DNA of 64,000 nt from JAGLOK01 sp963675575 (GCA_963675575.1 OY776378.1:1116001-1180000), one strand, 5' to 3'. Positions 44,262-54,050 are shown, counted from the stretch's first letter. Made by a program: numbers and translations. Notes: generated from the sequence alone by a model not told the origin.

Positions 44262-44521
44262 GACGACTTATGCAAAATATCGAAGTGATTGCTCATTTTT
44301 CTATGGATGGAAAACTAACCCCATATAGATTGAAATATCAAACCAGTGATGAAAGATGCATTGTTATAAAGATTAATCAGGTAATGACTCAACAAACAGA
44401 TTTCTATACCGGAAATATGATATATGTTTACGATTGTAGCGCTGTTATTAATAACATTGAACAGCTTTTTCAGATAAAATATGAACTCAAATCATGTAAA
44501 TGGTTTTTATCAAAAATATAA
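44258..44521 (+). CDS. Small partner of the Y-family polymerase (YolD-like position)
   Basis: The 87-aa product starts at an ATG overlapping the polymerase stop (ATGA), so it depends on the same SOS-controlled transcript. A longer frame from 44216 lies within the polymerase gene. The sequence has beta-strand character (IEVIAHFSMDGKLTPYRLKYQ). YolD-like proteins occupy this position next to UvrX-type polymerases, but I cannot confirm family membership. Confidence 0.6.
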   Translation: MRRLMQNIEVIAHFSMDGKLTPYRLKYQTSDERCIVIKINQVMTQQTDFYTGNMIYVYDCSAVINNIEQLFQIKYELKSCKWFLSKI

Positions 44522-44961
44522 CATTTCTTTAAATAATATTAAAGTTCGATTCTTATTAAACTCAAATCTACCCTATTGCATAAATTTTTTAATATATAAT
44601 CTACCTTTTTAAATCTAATGCAAACTTTTTAGAGCTAACTTTTTAAAATACTTATAATCATAAAACACAATTCAAATTATATTTGATTATTTATGCGTGC
44701 TTTGTTTTATTTTAATAAAACAGCACAACATATTACAAATAATGCATTTAATATGTTATATTAAGTATTCCCATATTTGCAATAATATATAAGTAAAAGG
44801 TGTTGTATATAAAACAATTATCTAATTATTCACATATAAGCCTAAGACAACTAATTCATTATTTGCTTGTCATTAAAAGTGACAAGCTTGAAAAAACAAG
44901 AAATATATTCTGTTAGAAACGACAGATATAAGGGAAAAACACATATAAGGTTTAATAAAGT

Positions 44962-44992
44962 ACCGCTTACTGACTTTGGTAAGTGGTTTTTC
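44962..44992 (+). terminator. Intrinsic terminator before the sigma-like gene
   Basis: ACCGCTTAC pairs with GTAAGTGGT (8 of 9 canonical, one mismatch) and is followed by TTTTCTTT. It lies about 100 bases before the sigma-like gene and may attenuate its leader. Confidence 0.6.
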
Positions 44993-45048
44993 TTTATAAA
45001 AAATTACTATTTATATCGAGTAACGACAAAATCTCGCTCTCCACCGTT

Positions 45049-45085
45049 CCTTTCATTGGCTTGAACTAATTCAAACAATGAAAGG
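45049..45085 (+). promoter_or_regulatory. Leader hairpin covering the ribosome binding site of the sigma-like gene
   Basis: CCTTTCATTG pairs with CAATGAAAGG over 10 bp, and TTGAA/TTCAA pairs within the loop. The right arm contains the GAAAGG used as ribosome binding site for the ATG at 45091, so the folded RNA would hide it. Confidence 0.6.
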
Positions 45086-45090
45086 AAAGT

Positions 45091-45540
45091 ATGATGAAAA
45101 ATACTAAATTACCATCTAAAAAAGGAAATAAGAATACTAATGAAGTGGACATCCAAAACCCGATCAACTATTTTAATATAGTAGTAAAAAATATGGATAG
45201 AAAAGAGTTTCAAAAACTTAATATAATATATAAAACAGAGATATCAATGGAGTTTAATGATCGTGATGAACATATAATATGCAATCATTCAAACTCAAGT
45301 GATATTGAAAAGCAACTTAATAATTGCGACGGTCTATCGTGGATAGAGTTTTTGGAAAACAAAAAGCTTTATCACGCTATTAAGAAACTCAAGGTTGAAG
45401 ACGTAATTTTATTGCATATGTGGGTCAATCAAAGGTACACTCAAAAAGAGATTGCTTGCTATATGAATATGGAAGAGAAAACTGTTAATAAAAAGCTAAC
45501 CAGAATAAGAAAACACTTAAAAGAAAAGTTGAAAGAATAA
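45091..45540 (+). CDS. Sigma-70 region 4-like regulator
   Basis: The 149-aa protein has a charged N-terminal half without recognised motif and a C-terminal helix-turn-helix: LLHMWVNQRYTQKEIACYMNMEEKTVNKKLTRIRKHLKEKL, typical of sigma region 4 (about 103-148). No clear region 2 is seen. Similar small sigma-like proteins are encoded in Tn916-type and other conjugative elements, where they act in regulation. The ribosome binding site lies in a hairpin and a terminator precedes it, so expression seems tightly controlled. A terminator follows the stop. Confidence 0.75.
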   Translation: MMKNTKLPSKKGNKNTNEVDIQNPINYFNIVVKNMDRKEFQKLNIIYKTEISMEFNDRDEHIICNHSNSSDIEKQLNNCDGLSWIEFLENKKLYHAIKKLKVEDVILLHMWVNQRYTQKEIACYMNMEEKTVNKKLTRIRKHLKEKLKE

Positions 45541-45558
45541 CTGTTTAAAGGAGTGATT

Positions 45559-45594
45559 GCTAGAAGATGCGAAATGTTTCTTCTAGCAGTCTTT
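45559..45594 (+). terminator. Terminator after the sigma-like gene
   Basis: GCTAGAAGA pairs with TCTTCTAGC over 9 bp around an 11-base loop, followed by AGTCTTTT. It closes the sigma-like unit before the R-M operon. Confidence 0.75.
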
Positions 45595-45722
45595 TCATAT
45601 GATACAATGTTTGTAAATAAAAAAAGTAATTTTACTACAACATTTCTCAACAGTCCAAATAGGACTATTCTTCTAGTATTTCATAAAAAAGAACCTCATA
45701 ATATAAAGATTAGAGTTTATTG

Positions 45723-45751
45723 TTGAAATGAATAAAAAACAAGGGTAATAT
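45723..45751 (+). promoter_or_regulatory. Promoter of the type I R-M operon
   Basis: TTGAAA (45723-45728), 17-bp spacer, TAATAT (45746-45751), 60 bases before the hsdM ATG. It is the best match in the 270-bp gap. Confidence 0.5.
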
Positions 45752-45811
45752 GTATATATATTTATGTAAGAATATTATGAACAGATATTTAGTTATGGTT
45801 AGAGGAGATAT

Positions 45812-47899
45812 ATGGTCAATTTTGGGGATAAAGTTAATTTCATTTGGAAAATAGCAGAACTATTAAGAGGTCCATATAAGCCAGAAAAATATGGTGATGT
45901 AATATTACCAATGGCAGTGCTTCGAAGGTTTGACTGTCTGCTTGAAGGTACAAAGGATAAAGTGCTTGAAAAAGCAGGTTCGACCGATATAGAAATGATA
46001 TTAAATCAAGTTGCAGGATATAATTTTTCTAACAAATCCAGCTATGATTTTAATAAGTTGCTTTCCGATCCTGATAATATTAAAGCTAATTTTGAAGACT
46101 ACTTGCAAGGCTTTTCAACAAATATTCGTGAAATAGTAGAAAATTTTGAGTTTACAAAAGATATTAAAAAATTAGATGATAACAATCTACTCTATCTAGT
46201 TGTTAAGGAATTCGCAGGGATTGACTTGCATCCTGAAGCTGTATCAAACCAAGAGATGGGATATATATTCGAAGAGCTTATAAGAAGATTCTCTGAGAAC
46301 GCTGAGGCTGGTGATCACTATACACCAAGAGAAGTTATCGAGCTTATGGTTAATATGTTATTTAACGAGATAGGAGATGACTTAACAAAGCCAGGTAGTA
46401 TCTTTACCATAGGCGACTTTGCTTGTGGTACAGGCGGTATGCTATCTGTTGCAACAAGATATATAAAGCAACTTAATAGTAGTGCACAAATTGAAGTGTT
46501 TGGTCAGGAGATAAACCCAGAGTCGTTCGCTATCTGTCGATCTGATATCTTAATAAAAGGACAGCAGGAAACAAATATCATAAAAGGCAACTCCTTTACC
46601 GAAGATGGGCATAAAGATTTGAAGGTGCGGTTTGCTTTAATGAATCCGCCATTCGGGGTGGACTGGAAGAAGGACAAAGCATTTATAGATAAGGAAGTAA
46701 CGGAGCTAGGGGCAGATGGAAGATTCGTTGCAGGTACTCCAAGAACCTCTGATGGCTCGCTATTGTTCTTGCAGCATATGCTATCTAAGATGACACAGGA
46801 TGAAAAAGGCTCGCGTATGGCGATTATCTTCAACGGCTCACCTCTGTTTACTGGTGATGCTGGCTCGGGAGAATCGGAAATCAGACGTTGGGTAATAGAA
46901 AACGATATGCTTGAAGGCATTATCGCACTTCCAAATGATTTGTTTTACAACACTGGAATAGCAACTTACATTTGGATTCTGACCAATAGAAAGAACGACA
47001 ACATTCTAAAAGGTCACGTAAGGGCTGGAAAGATACAGCTTGTCGATGGAACAAGTTTTTCTCACAAGATGCGTAAGTCTCTTGGCTCAAAGCGTAATGA
47101 AATAAGTCCTGATGATATAAAAGAACTTACTAAAATATACGGTGAGTTCAAGGAAGGCGAATTCTGTAAAATATTTGACAACAAAGAGTTTGGTTATCTT
47201 AAGGTTACTATTGAAAGACCACTTAGACTAAACTTTCAGATATCCGATGAACGCATTGAAAACGTTTATTCTCAGTCAGCATTTTCAAAGCTATATGATG
47301 AGGACATCGCTCAGGAACTGGAACTAAAAAAAGAAAAACAAACTATCAAGAAACGTGAGCTACTAACCCTAACCAAGCTTTATAAAGGCAAAGAGCTTCA
47401 AGATAATATTATTAATATTCTGAAAGCTAATAAAAGCACGGAAATTATCAAGAACCGCGAAGTATTTTCAGATAAGCTAGGTGCACTTCTTAAAAATATG
47501 GATATTAACAACTCAATATTTAAAGCAATCCTTATGGGACTTTCCGAGCGTGATGAAATTGCCGACTATTGCTTGAAAAGCAAAAGCAAAGAAGCTGACA
47601 CTTCTTTACGCGATACAGAATCCATACCGCTTTCTAAAGATGTTATTGATTATATCACAGACACACAAATACATATTGATAAAGAACAGAAAAATATATT
47701 AGAGTATGTTGAGCGCGAGGTATCACCTCATGTAAGTGAATATTGGATAGACCACTCAAAAACTAAAATCGGCTATGAGATACCGTTTACACGCTATTTT
47801 TATAAATATGAAGAGCTTCGACCATTCAAGGAAATCATGCTTGAAATTGAAGAACTTGAAAAGGAAATCCAATCGGAAATCAAGAAGGTGATTGGATAA
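45812..47899 (+). CDS. hsdM: Type I restriction-modification methyltransferase subunit HsdM
   Basis: The 695-aa protein has the HsdM N-terminal helical domain (about 5-145) and an N6-adenine methylase core: motif I DFACGTGGM (about 202-210) and catalytic NPPF (about 278-281, MNPPFGVDW). A long C-terminal helical region ends in KEIQSEIKKVIG. It modifies adenine in the target chosen by HsdS and joins HsdR for restriction. It is longer than the usual 480-540 residues, mainly at the C-terminus. Start ATG follows GAGGAGA. Stop overlaps hsdS by one base. Confidence 0.93.
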   Translation: MVNFGDKVNFIWKIAELLRGPYKPEKYGDVILPMAVLRRFDCLLEGTKDKVLEKAGSTDIEMILNQVAGYNFSNKSSYDFNKLLSDPDNIKANFEDYLQGFSTNIREIVENFEFTKDIKKLDDNNLLYLVVKEFAGIDLHPEAVSNQEMGYIFEELIRRFSENAEAGDHYTPREVIELMVNMLFNEIGDDLTKPGSIFTIGDFACGTGGMLSVATRYIKQLNSSAQIEVFGQEINPESFAICRSDILIKGQQETNIIKGNSFTEDGHKDLKVRFALMNPPFGVDWKKDKAFIDKEVTELGADGRFVAGTPRTSDGSLLFLQHMLSKMTQDEKGSRMAIIFNGSPLFTGDAGSGESEIRRWVIENDMLEGIIALPNDLFYNTGIATYIWILTNRKNDNILKGHVRAGKIQLVDGTSFSHKMRKSLGSKRNEISPDDIKELTKIYGEFKEGEFCKIFDNKEFGYLKVTIERPLRLNFQISDERIENVYSQSAFSKLYDEDIAQELELKKEKQTIKKRELLTLTKLYKGKELQDNIINILKANKSTEIIKNREVFSDKLGALLKNMDINNSIFKAILMGLSERDEIADYCLKSKSKEADTSLRDTESIPLSKDVIDYITDTQIHIDKEQKNILEYVEREVSPHVSEYWIDHSKTKIGYEIPFTRYFYKYEELRPFKEIMLEIEELEKEIQSEIKKVIG

Positions 47900-49245
47900 T
47901 GTATCAAATTAAATTTAGAAAGTCTGATGAGATGAAGAATATCGACATTGCTTGGTATTTTAAAATTCCAGCGGATTGGGAGGGGATAAAAGGCAAGTAT
48001 GTCTTTGAAAATAGAAAAGTCAAAAATAGAGGTATTATTAATGAAGTAATTTCTCTAACTTTAAACGGAGTTATTGATAGAGATATAAGTTCGAATGAAG
48101 GATTACAGCCTAAAGATTTTTCTGGATATCAAGAATTTAAGAAAAATGATTTAGTATTTAAACTTATTGATTTAGAAAATGTTAATACAAGCAGAGTTGG
48201 GATTGTGCATAAAGACGGCTTAATGAGCTCTGCATACATTAGATTATCTAAGACTAGAAATACTTGTGAAAAATACTTCTACTATTTATATTATAGTTTA
48301 TATATTAAACAAATTTACAATAATATTGGTAATAGCGGAGTGAGATCAGCTATTAATGCAAATGATCTTTTAAACATGATTGTTATAAATCCTTCTATAG
48401 AAAATCAACAAAAAATCGCGAACTTCCTCGACATTAAAACAGCTCAATTCGACTCAATAATTTCAAAAAAAGAAAAGTTAATAGAAAAGCTGGAGGAAGC
48501 AAAGAAAAGCCAGATATCTGAAGTAGTGACAGGTAAAGTTAAAATAGTTAACGGAGAGCTTGTTGAACGAAAGCCTGAGGAGATGAAGGATAGTGGCGTG
48601 GAATGGCTGGGGATGATCCCGAAGGAGTGGGAGGTTAAGAGGATAAAGAACATCTTTGAATTGAGAAATGAACGGAATTATAAAAGCATGGAAGAAGTTC
48701 AATTATTAACTTTATATACTGCTAAAGGTGTAAGAAGACAAGAGGATGTTGAGTCAAGGACTGGTAACATAGTCAGAACGGTTCAAGATTACAAAATTGT
48801 ACATAGAAATGATGTTATAGTTAATATAATACTAGCATGGCAAGGCGCAATAGGTTATTCGAATTATAGTGGAGTTATAAGCCCAGCTTATGATATTTAT
48901 AAACCACACTCTTATGTTAATTCGGAATATTACAATTATTTATTTAGAACTTCAAAATTCTCAGGGGAATGCTTTAGATACGGAAGAGGCATCATGCTAA
49001 TGAGGTGGAGAACCTATTCTGATGAATTCAGGAGCATCTTTGTTTGTTCTCCACCTAAAAGAGAACAAGATAAGATAAGTAGTTTCTTAAACAATAATGG
49101 AATTCACATGCAAAATTTTATTGAAAAAAATAAAAAGCAAATTAAGAAATTGAAACAAGCCAAGCAATCCTTAATTTCTGAAGCTGTAACAGGTAAGATT
49201 GATTTGAGGGATTGGGAAATTCAGGAGGTGGATGATGTCTTATAA
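47899..49245 (+). CDS. hsdS: Type I specificity subunit HsdS
   Basis: The 448-aa protein has two target-recognition domains (about 15-165 and 230-400) each followed by a conserved helical spacer: FLDIKTAQFDSIISKKEKLIEKL and FLNNNGIHMQNFIEKNKKQIKKL, each ending in an ISE-V/AVTGK phrase. It sets the bipartite DNA target. Start overlaps the hsdM stop. The end overlaps the inserted zinc-ribbon gene by about 11 bases. Both TRDs look complete, so specificity should be functional; the target cannot be read from sequence. Confidence 0.92.
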   Translation: MYQIKFRKSDEMKNIDIAWYFKIPADWEGIKGKYVFENRKVKNRGIINEVISLTLNGVIDRDISSNEGLQPKDFSGYQEFKKNDLVFKLIDLENVNTSRVGIVHKDGLMSSAYIRLSKTRNTCEKYFYYLYYSLYIKQIYNNIGNSGVRSAINANDLLNMIVINPSIENQQKIANFLDIKTAQFDSIISKKEKLIEKLEEAKKSQISEVVTGKVKIVNGELVERKPEEMKDSGVEWLGMIPKEWEVKRIKNIFELRNERNYKSMEEVQLLTLYTAKGVRRQEDVESRTGNIVRTVQDYKIVHRNDVIVNIILAWQGAIGYSNYSGVISPAYDIYKPHSYVNSEYYNYLFRTSKFSGECFRYGRGIMLMRWRTYSDEFRSIFVCSPPKREQDKISSFLNNNGIHMQNFIEKNKKQIKKLKQAKQSLISEAVTGKIDLRDWEIQEVDDVL

Positions 49246-50206
49246 AGATAAATGTCCTGTGTGTGGTATGGATGCTAATGTATCATTTAGCGAAGAATTC
49301 TATTTGGATGGTGTCATTTGTAGTAGATGTGGTAGATTTCTTATCATTGAAGAAGCAGATGATTATATAAAGAGAAAGAAGATAAATAGAAGTGATTTTA
49401 ATGCTTGTTTATATTATTATTTAACTCATTATAGAAAAAATAAAAATCTATATGTAGTTTTAGATGAAAAAATTGACATAAGTAAAAAATATAACACTAC
49501 AACAGTTGATGAAATAATGAATTTGTATCCGAAAACTATATCTGAACGGATTGATATGATATTAAAGAATTTTGTAGAAATGAGCATTAAGGTAGGAGAC
49601 TATATTCAGGTATACTCTGAACTTGAGTTTTTACCGATTACTTTTTCTGAAATCCCAACCGAATCAGAATATATATTCTTAGTGATGAATGATATGCAAT
49701 TAATTAGTAAACCAGCACAATGGGGTTGGGATACTCCATTAAGATTTAAAATACAATATAAAGGCTGGCAAAGAATAGATGAATTGCAAAAACAGTTCAC
49801 AACAAAAAATCAAGGATTTATTGCCATGTGGTTTGACCCAAGTATGAATAAAGTTGAAGCAGCTATAAAAGAAGCAATCACTGAGTCTGGATATATTCCA
49901 ATGATAATAAGCGATAAGGAACATAATAATCAGATAGTTCCTGAAATACTATATGAAATTAAGAACAGTGATTTTGTAGTTGCTGATTTTACAGACAATC
50001 GAGGAGGAGTATATTATGAAGCTGGGTATGCCTTTGGACAAGGCAAGGAAGTTATAGTAACTGTCAATGAGGAAAAAGATTCTCCGCATTTTGATGTTGC
50101 ACAGAAAAATCAAGTTAGGTATAAAACCCCTGAAGAATTGAAAGAAAAGCTTATAAAGAGAATTAGGGCTACAGTGGGAGATAAAAGCAAGGAGATGCAC
50201 AGATAA
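49235..50206 (+). CDS. Zinc-ribbon plus nucleoside-deoxyribosyltransferase-like protein embedded in the R-M operon
   Basis: The 323-aa protein starts with a zinc ribbon (CPVCGM and CSRCGR), has an uncharacterised middle, and ends in a domain resembling nucleoside 2-deoxyribosyltransferase/TIR-like folds: QGFIAMWFDPSMNKVEAAIKEA, MIISDKEHNNQIVPEILYEI, DFVVADFTDNRGGVYYEAGYAFG. The conserved Glu of YYEAGYA fits a nucleotide-binding active site. Such domains in defence loci are thought to sense or cleave nucleotides. ATG 49235 lies six bases after AGGAGG. It lies between hsdS and hsdR with overlapping or touching ends, so it is made with the R-M enzymes. An effector or regulator role is inference. 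Confidence 0.75.
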   Translation: MSYKDKCPVCGMDANVSFSEEFYLDGVICSRCGRFLIIEEADDYIKRKKINRSDFNACLYYYLTHYRKNKNLYVVLDEKIDISKKYNTTTVDEIMNLYPKTISERIDMILKNFVEMSIKVGDYIQVYSELEFLPITFSEIPTESEYIFLVMNDMQLISKPAQWGWDTPLRFKIQYKGWQRIDELQKQFTTKNQGFIAMWFDPSMNKVEAAIKEAITESGYIPMIISDKEHNNQIVPEILYEIKNSDFVVADFTDNRGGVYYEAGYAFGQGKEVIVTVNEEKDSPHFDVAQKNQVRYKTPEELKEKLIKRIRATVGDKSKEMHR

Positions 50207-50208
50207 TT

Positions 50209-51042
50209 ATGGATGAGAACGATAAATTAGTTGCTACACATGCAAGTGGAGGGGTAAAGATTGTGTTAGCTGCCCTAGGGCCTTTCGGCGGCGTAATAAA
50301 TGAAGTCATAAATATGATTCAAGCTGATATGCTTGAGAGAAGGTTACAAAGTACAGAGAAATATATTCGGGAGTTTGTTTCATTTAAAGGATTAAGTTTT
50401 GAAAAATTTACTTCTGGTATAGAAAACCTTAGCGAGCATGATTATTACGTAGTCCGTAAATCTTTTAAACATTTAGTTATGGAAGCTCAACCAGAAACCG
50501 TAGAAGTTCTATGCAAAGCAATGGTAGATTATTCGTTGGGAACAGAACAAGATATTAATCAGATTGTTTGTGAAGTTTTAGGCGAACTCAATTCATATGA
50601 TATAAAATTGTTATTGACAATCAAGCGATTTATCAATACAGAAAAACATACTAATAATACTAGAGAAAATACAAATAAAACAAGAGAAAATCAAGCAGTA
50701 AATAATGGAAAAAGGCTTTCAAACAGAGATATTGTTCATGGTAAAAATACAATTATGTGGGAGGAATTCAGCAAAAAGATTAAAAAGGATGAAACAGCTC
50801 CTTATGAAAGCATTCCTGCATATACGGCACTTAATAATAGCATAACGGTAGAAAGAGTGCCTATATATATATTTGCCCAAGATGTTATAAGCTTGATAAA
50901 GATGGAATCTTTAGGAATAGTTGAAACTGAATATACTAGTACTTTGGGAACGAGCAGTCATTTGAATATACAAAGATTTCATATAACAATATTAGGAAGG
51001 AAAATACTTGACTATATTGATATCGAAGAGGGAGAAAAATGA
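50209..51042 (+). CDS. Unrecognised protein embedded in the R-M operon, 277 aa
   Basis: It starts two bases after the zinc-ribbon gene and overlaps hsdR by four bases. The N-terminus has a glycine-rich hydrophobic stretch (GGVKIVLAALGPFGGVINEVI) that might insert in or touch a membrane; then helices, a short Asn/Thr-Arg-Glu-Asn repeat near 148-160 that looks like a linker, and a C-terminal part that resembles a winged helix (QDVISLIKMESLGIVETEY). I do not recognise the family. Its constant pairing with the preceding gene would support a two-component defence or control module. Confidence 0.7.
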   Translation: MDENDKLVATHASGGVKIVLAALGPFGGVINEVINMIQADMLERRLQSTEKYIREFVSFKGLSFEKFTSGIENLSEHDYYVVRKSFKHLVMEAQPETVEVLCKAMVDYSLGTEQDINQIVCEVLGELNSYDIKLLLTIKRFINTEKHTNNTRENTNKTRENQAVNNGKRLSNRDIVHGKNTIMWEEFSKKIKKDETAPYESIPAYTALNNSITVERVPIYIFAQDVISLIKMESLGIVETEYTSTLGTSSHLNIQRFHITILGRKILDYIDIEEGEK

Positions 51043-54000
51043 TAACCATAATAACACCAGAAATACTAAAAGAAAAGTCATTCCAAAAGCTGATTAAAGA
51101 TTATCTTATTCAAGATAACAATTATATAGAATCTTTCAATGATAATTATAATAGAGAATTGGCTATTGATGAAAAGCAGCTTTTTGACTTTCTTGAAACT
51201 ACTCAGGAAAAAGCAATGGAGAGATTGAGGGACATCTATAAAACTAACTATAAAAACAAGATATTAAAAAACCTAAATAAGGATTTAAAATCAAGAGGTT
51301 CAATAGATGTTATTAAGCATGGAGTGAAAGATTTTGGAGTAAAGCTTGATCTTGCATATTTTAAACCTCCGACAAATCTTAACCCCGATCAATTTTTATT
51401 ATATCAGCAAAACATATTATCAGTAACTGAAGAACTAGTTTACGATTCGAAAAAGGATGATAGGATTGATTTAGTTATCTTCTTGAACGGTATACCGATA
51501 ATTACTATGGAGCTTAAAAACTCATTTACAGGGCAAACATATAGGGATGCTATAAAGCAATTTGAAAACGATAGATCAAGCAAAGATCAAATGTTTATGT
51601 TTAAAGAAAGATCGATTGTAAACTTTGCTATTGATACCGATGAAGCATATATGACAACAAAGCTAAATGGATCAAACACAAGGTTTTTACCGTTCAATAA
51701 AGGACTTAACGGTGGCAAAGGCAATCCTCAAATAGAAGGTAAGCTAGGTACTCACTATATCTGGGAAGAAGTATTAAAGAAAGATTCACTTCTTGAGATA
51801 CTAAGTAAATTCACTTATATAGAAAAGAAAGAAAAAGTATTAGAAAACAAAACTAAAAAAATCAAAGAAACATTGATTTTTCCAAGATACCATCAGCTTG
51901 ATTGTGTTAGAGAGGTATTGAGTCATGTTAAGAAAAATGGTTCTGGTAATAAATATCTGATACAGCATTCAGCAGGATCAGGAAAAACAAATTCAATAAC
52001 GTGGCTGACACATAGATTAGCTTCGCTGCACAATGTATTAAATGAGGTTATCTTCGATGGAGTAATAGTCGTTACTGATAGAGTATTATTAGATCAACAG
52101 CTTCAAGAATCGATATTTCAATTAGAGCATAAGGTAGGAGTAGTCGAGAAGATAAATGAGAATTCTACTCAGCTCGCAAAGGAAATAGAAAAAGGAACGA
52201 AGATAATTATTAGTACAATACAAAAATTTCCGTTTATATTGGATAAGATTGCGGGAACTAAGGGCAAAAAATATGCGATTGTGATTGATGAAGCTCATTC
52301 TTCTACATCGGGAACAAGCATGACTGCACTCAAGGAATCATTGAATGAAGAAGAGGCTTTGTCAGCAGCAATCGAACAAGAGCCTGATGAAATCGATACA
52401 GAAGATAAAATAAACGCTGAACTTGAAAAGTATAGTGATACATCGAATATTAGCTTCTTTGCGTTCACAGCAACGCCCAAAGGGACTACGCTTAGATTGT
52501 TTGGTGTACCATTTGAAGCAAATGATAAGGATGGAAATCCAGAAACACATTATAAACCTTTTCATATATACAGCATGAAACAAGCAATTGAGGAAGGCTT
52601 TATACTGGATGTGCTTCAAAACTATATAACATATAAAATGTATTATAATGTTAATAAAAAAATAGCTGATGATCCGACATTTGATAAGAGTAAAGCAGCT
52701 AAAGCTATTGTTAGATTTGTAACCTTACATCCGCATAACATATCTCAAAAAACAGAGATAATAATTGAACATTTCAGGAATCATACAATGAATAAAATCG
52801 GAGGAGAAGCTAAGGCTATGCTTGTTACATCCTCTAGGTTGCATGCAGTGCGCTATAAATTAGCATTTGATAATTATATCGAGAAACATGGTTATCGAGA
52901 CCTTAAGACGTTTATAGCGTTCTCGGGTAAGGTGAAATATAAAGGAGAAAGTTATCAAGAGCCATCAATGAATAATGGTATTTCTATGAAGCGATTAAGA
53001 GATGAATTTGATAAAAATGACTCGCGAGTATTGATCGTTGCAGATAAGTATCAGACAGGATTTGATCAGCCCAAACTTCATACTATGTATGTTGATAAAA
53101 AGCTATCAGGTGTAAAGGCTGTACAGACGTTATCTCGACTAAATAGAATACACGATGGTAAGGAAGATACATTCGTATTGGATTTTGTAAATGACCCTGA
53201 AGATATACTAGCTTCATTCCTGCCGTTTTACAAAACTACAATATTGGACAATGATATTGAGCCAAATGAAATATATGCAATTGAAAGAACAATCTACGAT
53301 AAAAAGGTCATTAACCAAGAAGATGTAATAGCTTTCACAGATATTTATTATAAGGAAAAACACAAACAAACTGATATAAGTATTATGAATCATTTGGTTG
53401 ATAACTCTGCAAAACGAACAAATGATTTTACTAGAGAAGAACTTTTAGAATTCCGAAGCCTAATTAAGAAGTTCATAAATCTATACAATTTAATAATCCA
53501 AGTTGCACCAATTATTGATTCCGACCTTCATAGGCTTAGTGTTTATCTTAGGTTCTTGGTAAAAAAACTTAATATAGATTCACCTAGTGGCGTAGATATT
53601 ACGGATAAAGTGTTGCTTCAATTCTACAAGCTCAAGAAAACTGGTGAAGGATCTATTGATCTTGAAAAAGGTGATGATAGTAATGTCGAGATTATTGTAT
53701 CTGGGGGCGGACAAGTAGCTATGCCAGATATTGATACGCTTAGTAGTATTATAGAGAAACTCAATGAGAAATATGGTACAAGTTTTTCAGAATCAGAAAA
53801 GCTAGCAGTAGCACAGATTAGAAGTAGTTTGCAGGCAAATGAAGAGCTCCAACTAAAAGCAAAGAATAATTCTTATGATGACTTTAAATATGCTTTTGCC
53901 CCCACTTTTCTAAATGACGTTATTAAAGAATATGATAAAAATCAAAACTTCTATGGAAAGATTCTTGAAGATGATGGATTTAGGAAAAAACTAATGGAGT

Positions 54001-54050
54001 TGATTATGTTCGATGTTTATGAGAAATTTACTAATAATCTAACTAGGTAA
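51039..54050 (+). CDS. hsdR: Type I restriction endonuclease subunit HsdR
   Basis: The 1003-aa protein has an N-terminal PD-(D/E)xK nuclease domain (RIDLVIFLNGIPIITMELKN, about 138-165), helicase Walker A SAGSGKTNS (about 311-319), DEAH box VIDEAHSS (about 413-420), FTATP motif III, and a C-terminal helicase half with YQTGFDQPKLH and QTLSRLNR. It translocates and cuts unmodified DNA with HsdM/HsdS. Length is normal. Start overlaps the preceding gene (ATGA), so all five genes 45812-54050 form one operon. Confidence 0.93.
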   Translation: MITIITPEILKEKSFQKLIKDYLIQDNNYIESFNDNYNRELAIDEKQLFDFLETTQEKAMERLRDIYKTNYKNKILKNLNKDLKSRGSIDVIKHGVKDFGVKLDLAYFKPPTNLNPDQFLLYQQNILSVTEELVYDSKKDDRIDLVIFLNGIPIITMELKNSFTGQTYRDAIKQFENDRSSKDQMFMFKERSIVNFAIDTDEAYMTTKLNGSNTRFLPFNKGLNGGKGNPQIEGKLGTHYIWEEVLKKDSLLEILSKFTYIEKKEKVLENKTKKIKETLIFPRYHQLDCVREVLSHVKKNGSGNKYLIQHSAGSGKTNSITWLTHRLASLHNVLNEVIFDGVIVVTDRVLLDQQLQESIFQLEHKVGVVEKINENSTQLAKEIEKGTKIIISTIQKFPFILDKIAGTKGKKYAIVIDEAHSSTSGTSMTALKESLNEEEALSAAIEQEPDEIDTEDKINAELEKYSDTSNISFFAFTATPKGTTLRLFGVPFEANDKDGNPETHYKPFHIYSMKQAIEEGFILDVLQNYITYKMYYNVNKKIADDPTFDKSKAAKAIVRFVTLHPHNISQKTEIIIEHFRNHTMNKIGGEAKAMLVTSSRLHAVRYKLAFDNYIEKHGYRDLKTFIAFSGKVKYKGESYQEPSMNNGISMKRLRDEFDKNDSRVLIVADKYQTGFDQPKLHTMYVDKKLSGVKAVQTLSRLNRIHDGKEDTFVLDFVNDPEDILASFLPFYKTTILDNDIEPNEIYAIERTIYDKKVINQEDVIAFTDIYYKEKHKQTDISIMNHLVDNSAKRTNDFTREELLEFRSLIKKFINLYNLIIQVAPIIDSDLHRLSVYLRFLVKKLNIDSPSGVDITDKVLLQFYKLKKTGEGSIDLEKGDDSNVEIIVSGGGQVAMPDIDTLSSIIEKLNEKYGTSFSESEKLAVAQIRSSLQANEELQLKAKNNSYDDFKYAFAPTFLNDVIKEYDKNQNFYGKILEDDGFRKKLMELIMFDVYEKFTNNLTR

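Larger units (their letters stand above)
44522..45090. other. AT-rich intergenic region with terminator and RBS-masking hairpin
   Basis: 569 bases of very AT-rich DNA between the polymerase unit and the sigma-like gene. A 65-codon frame at 44867-45064 runs across the terminator and looks accidental. Features are listed separately at 44962 and 45049. No other structure is clear. Confidence 0.5.

Noticed and set aside
44867..45064. 65-codon plus-strand ORF before the sigma-like gene
   Set aside because: It runs through a terminator hairpin and into the RBS-masking hairpin, has no good ribosome site and resembles no protein.
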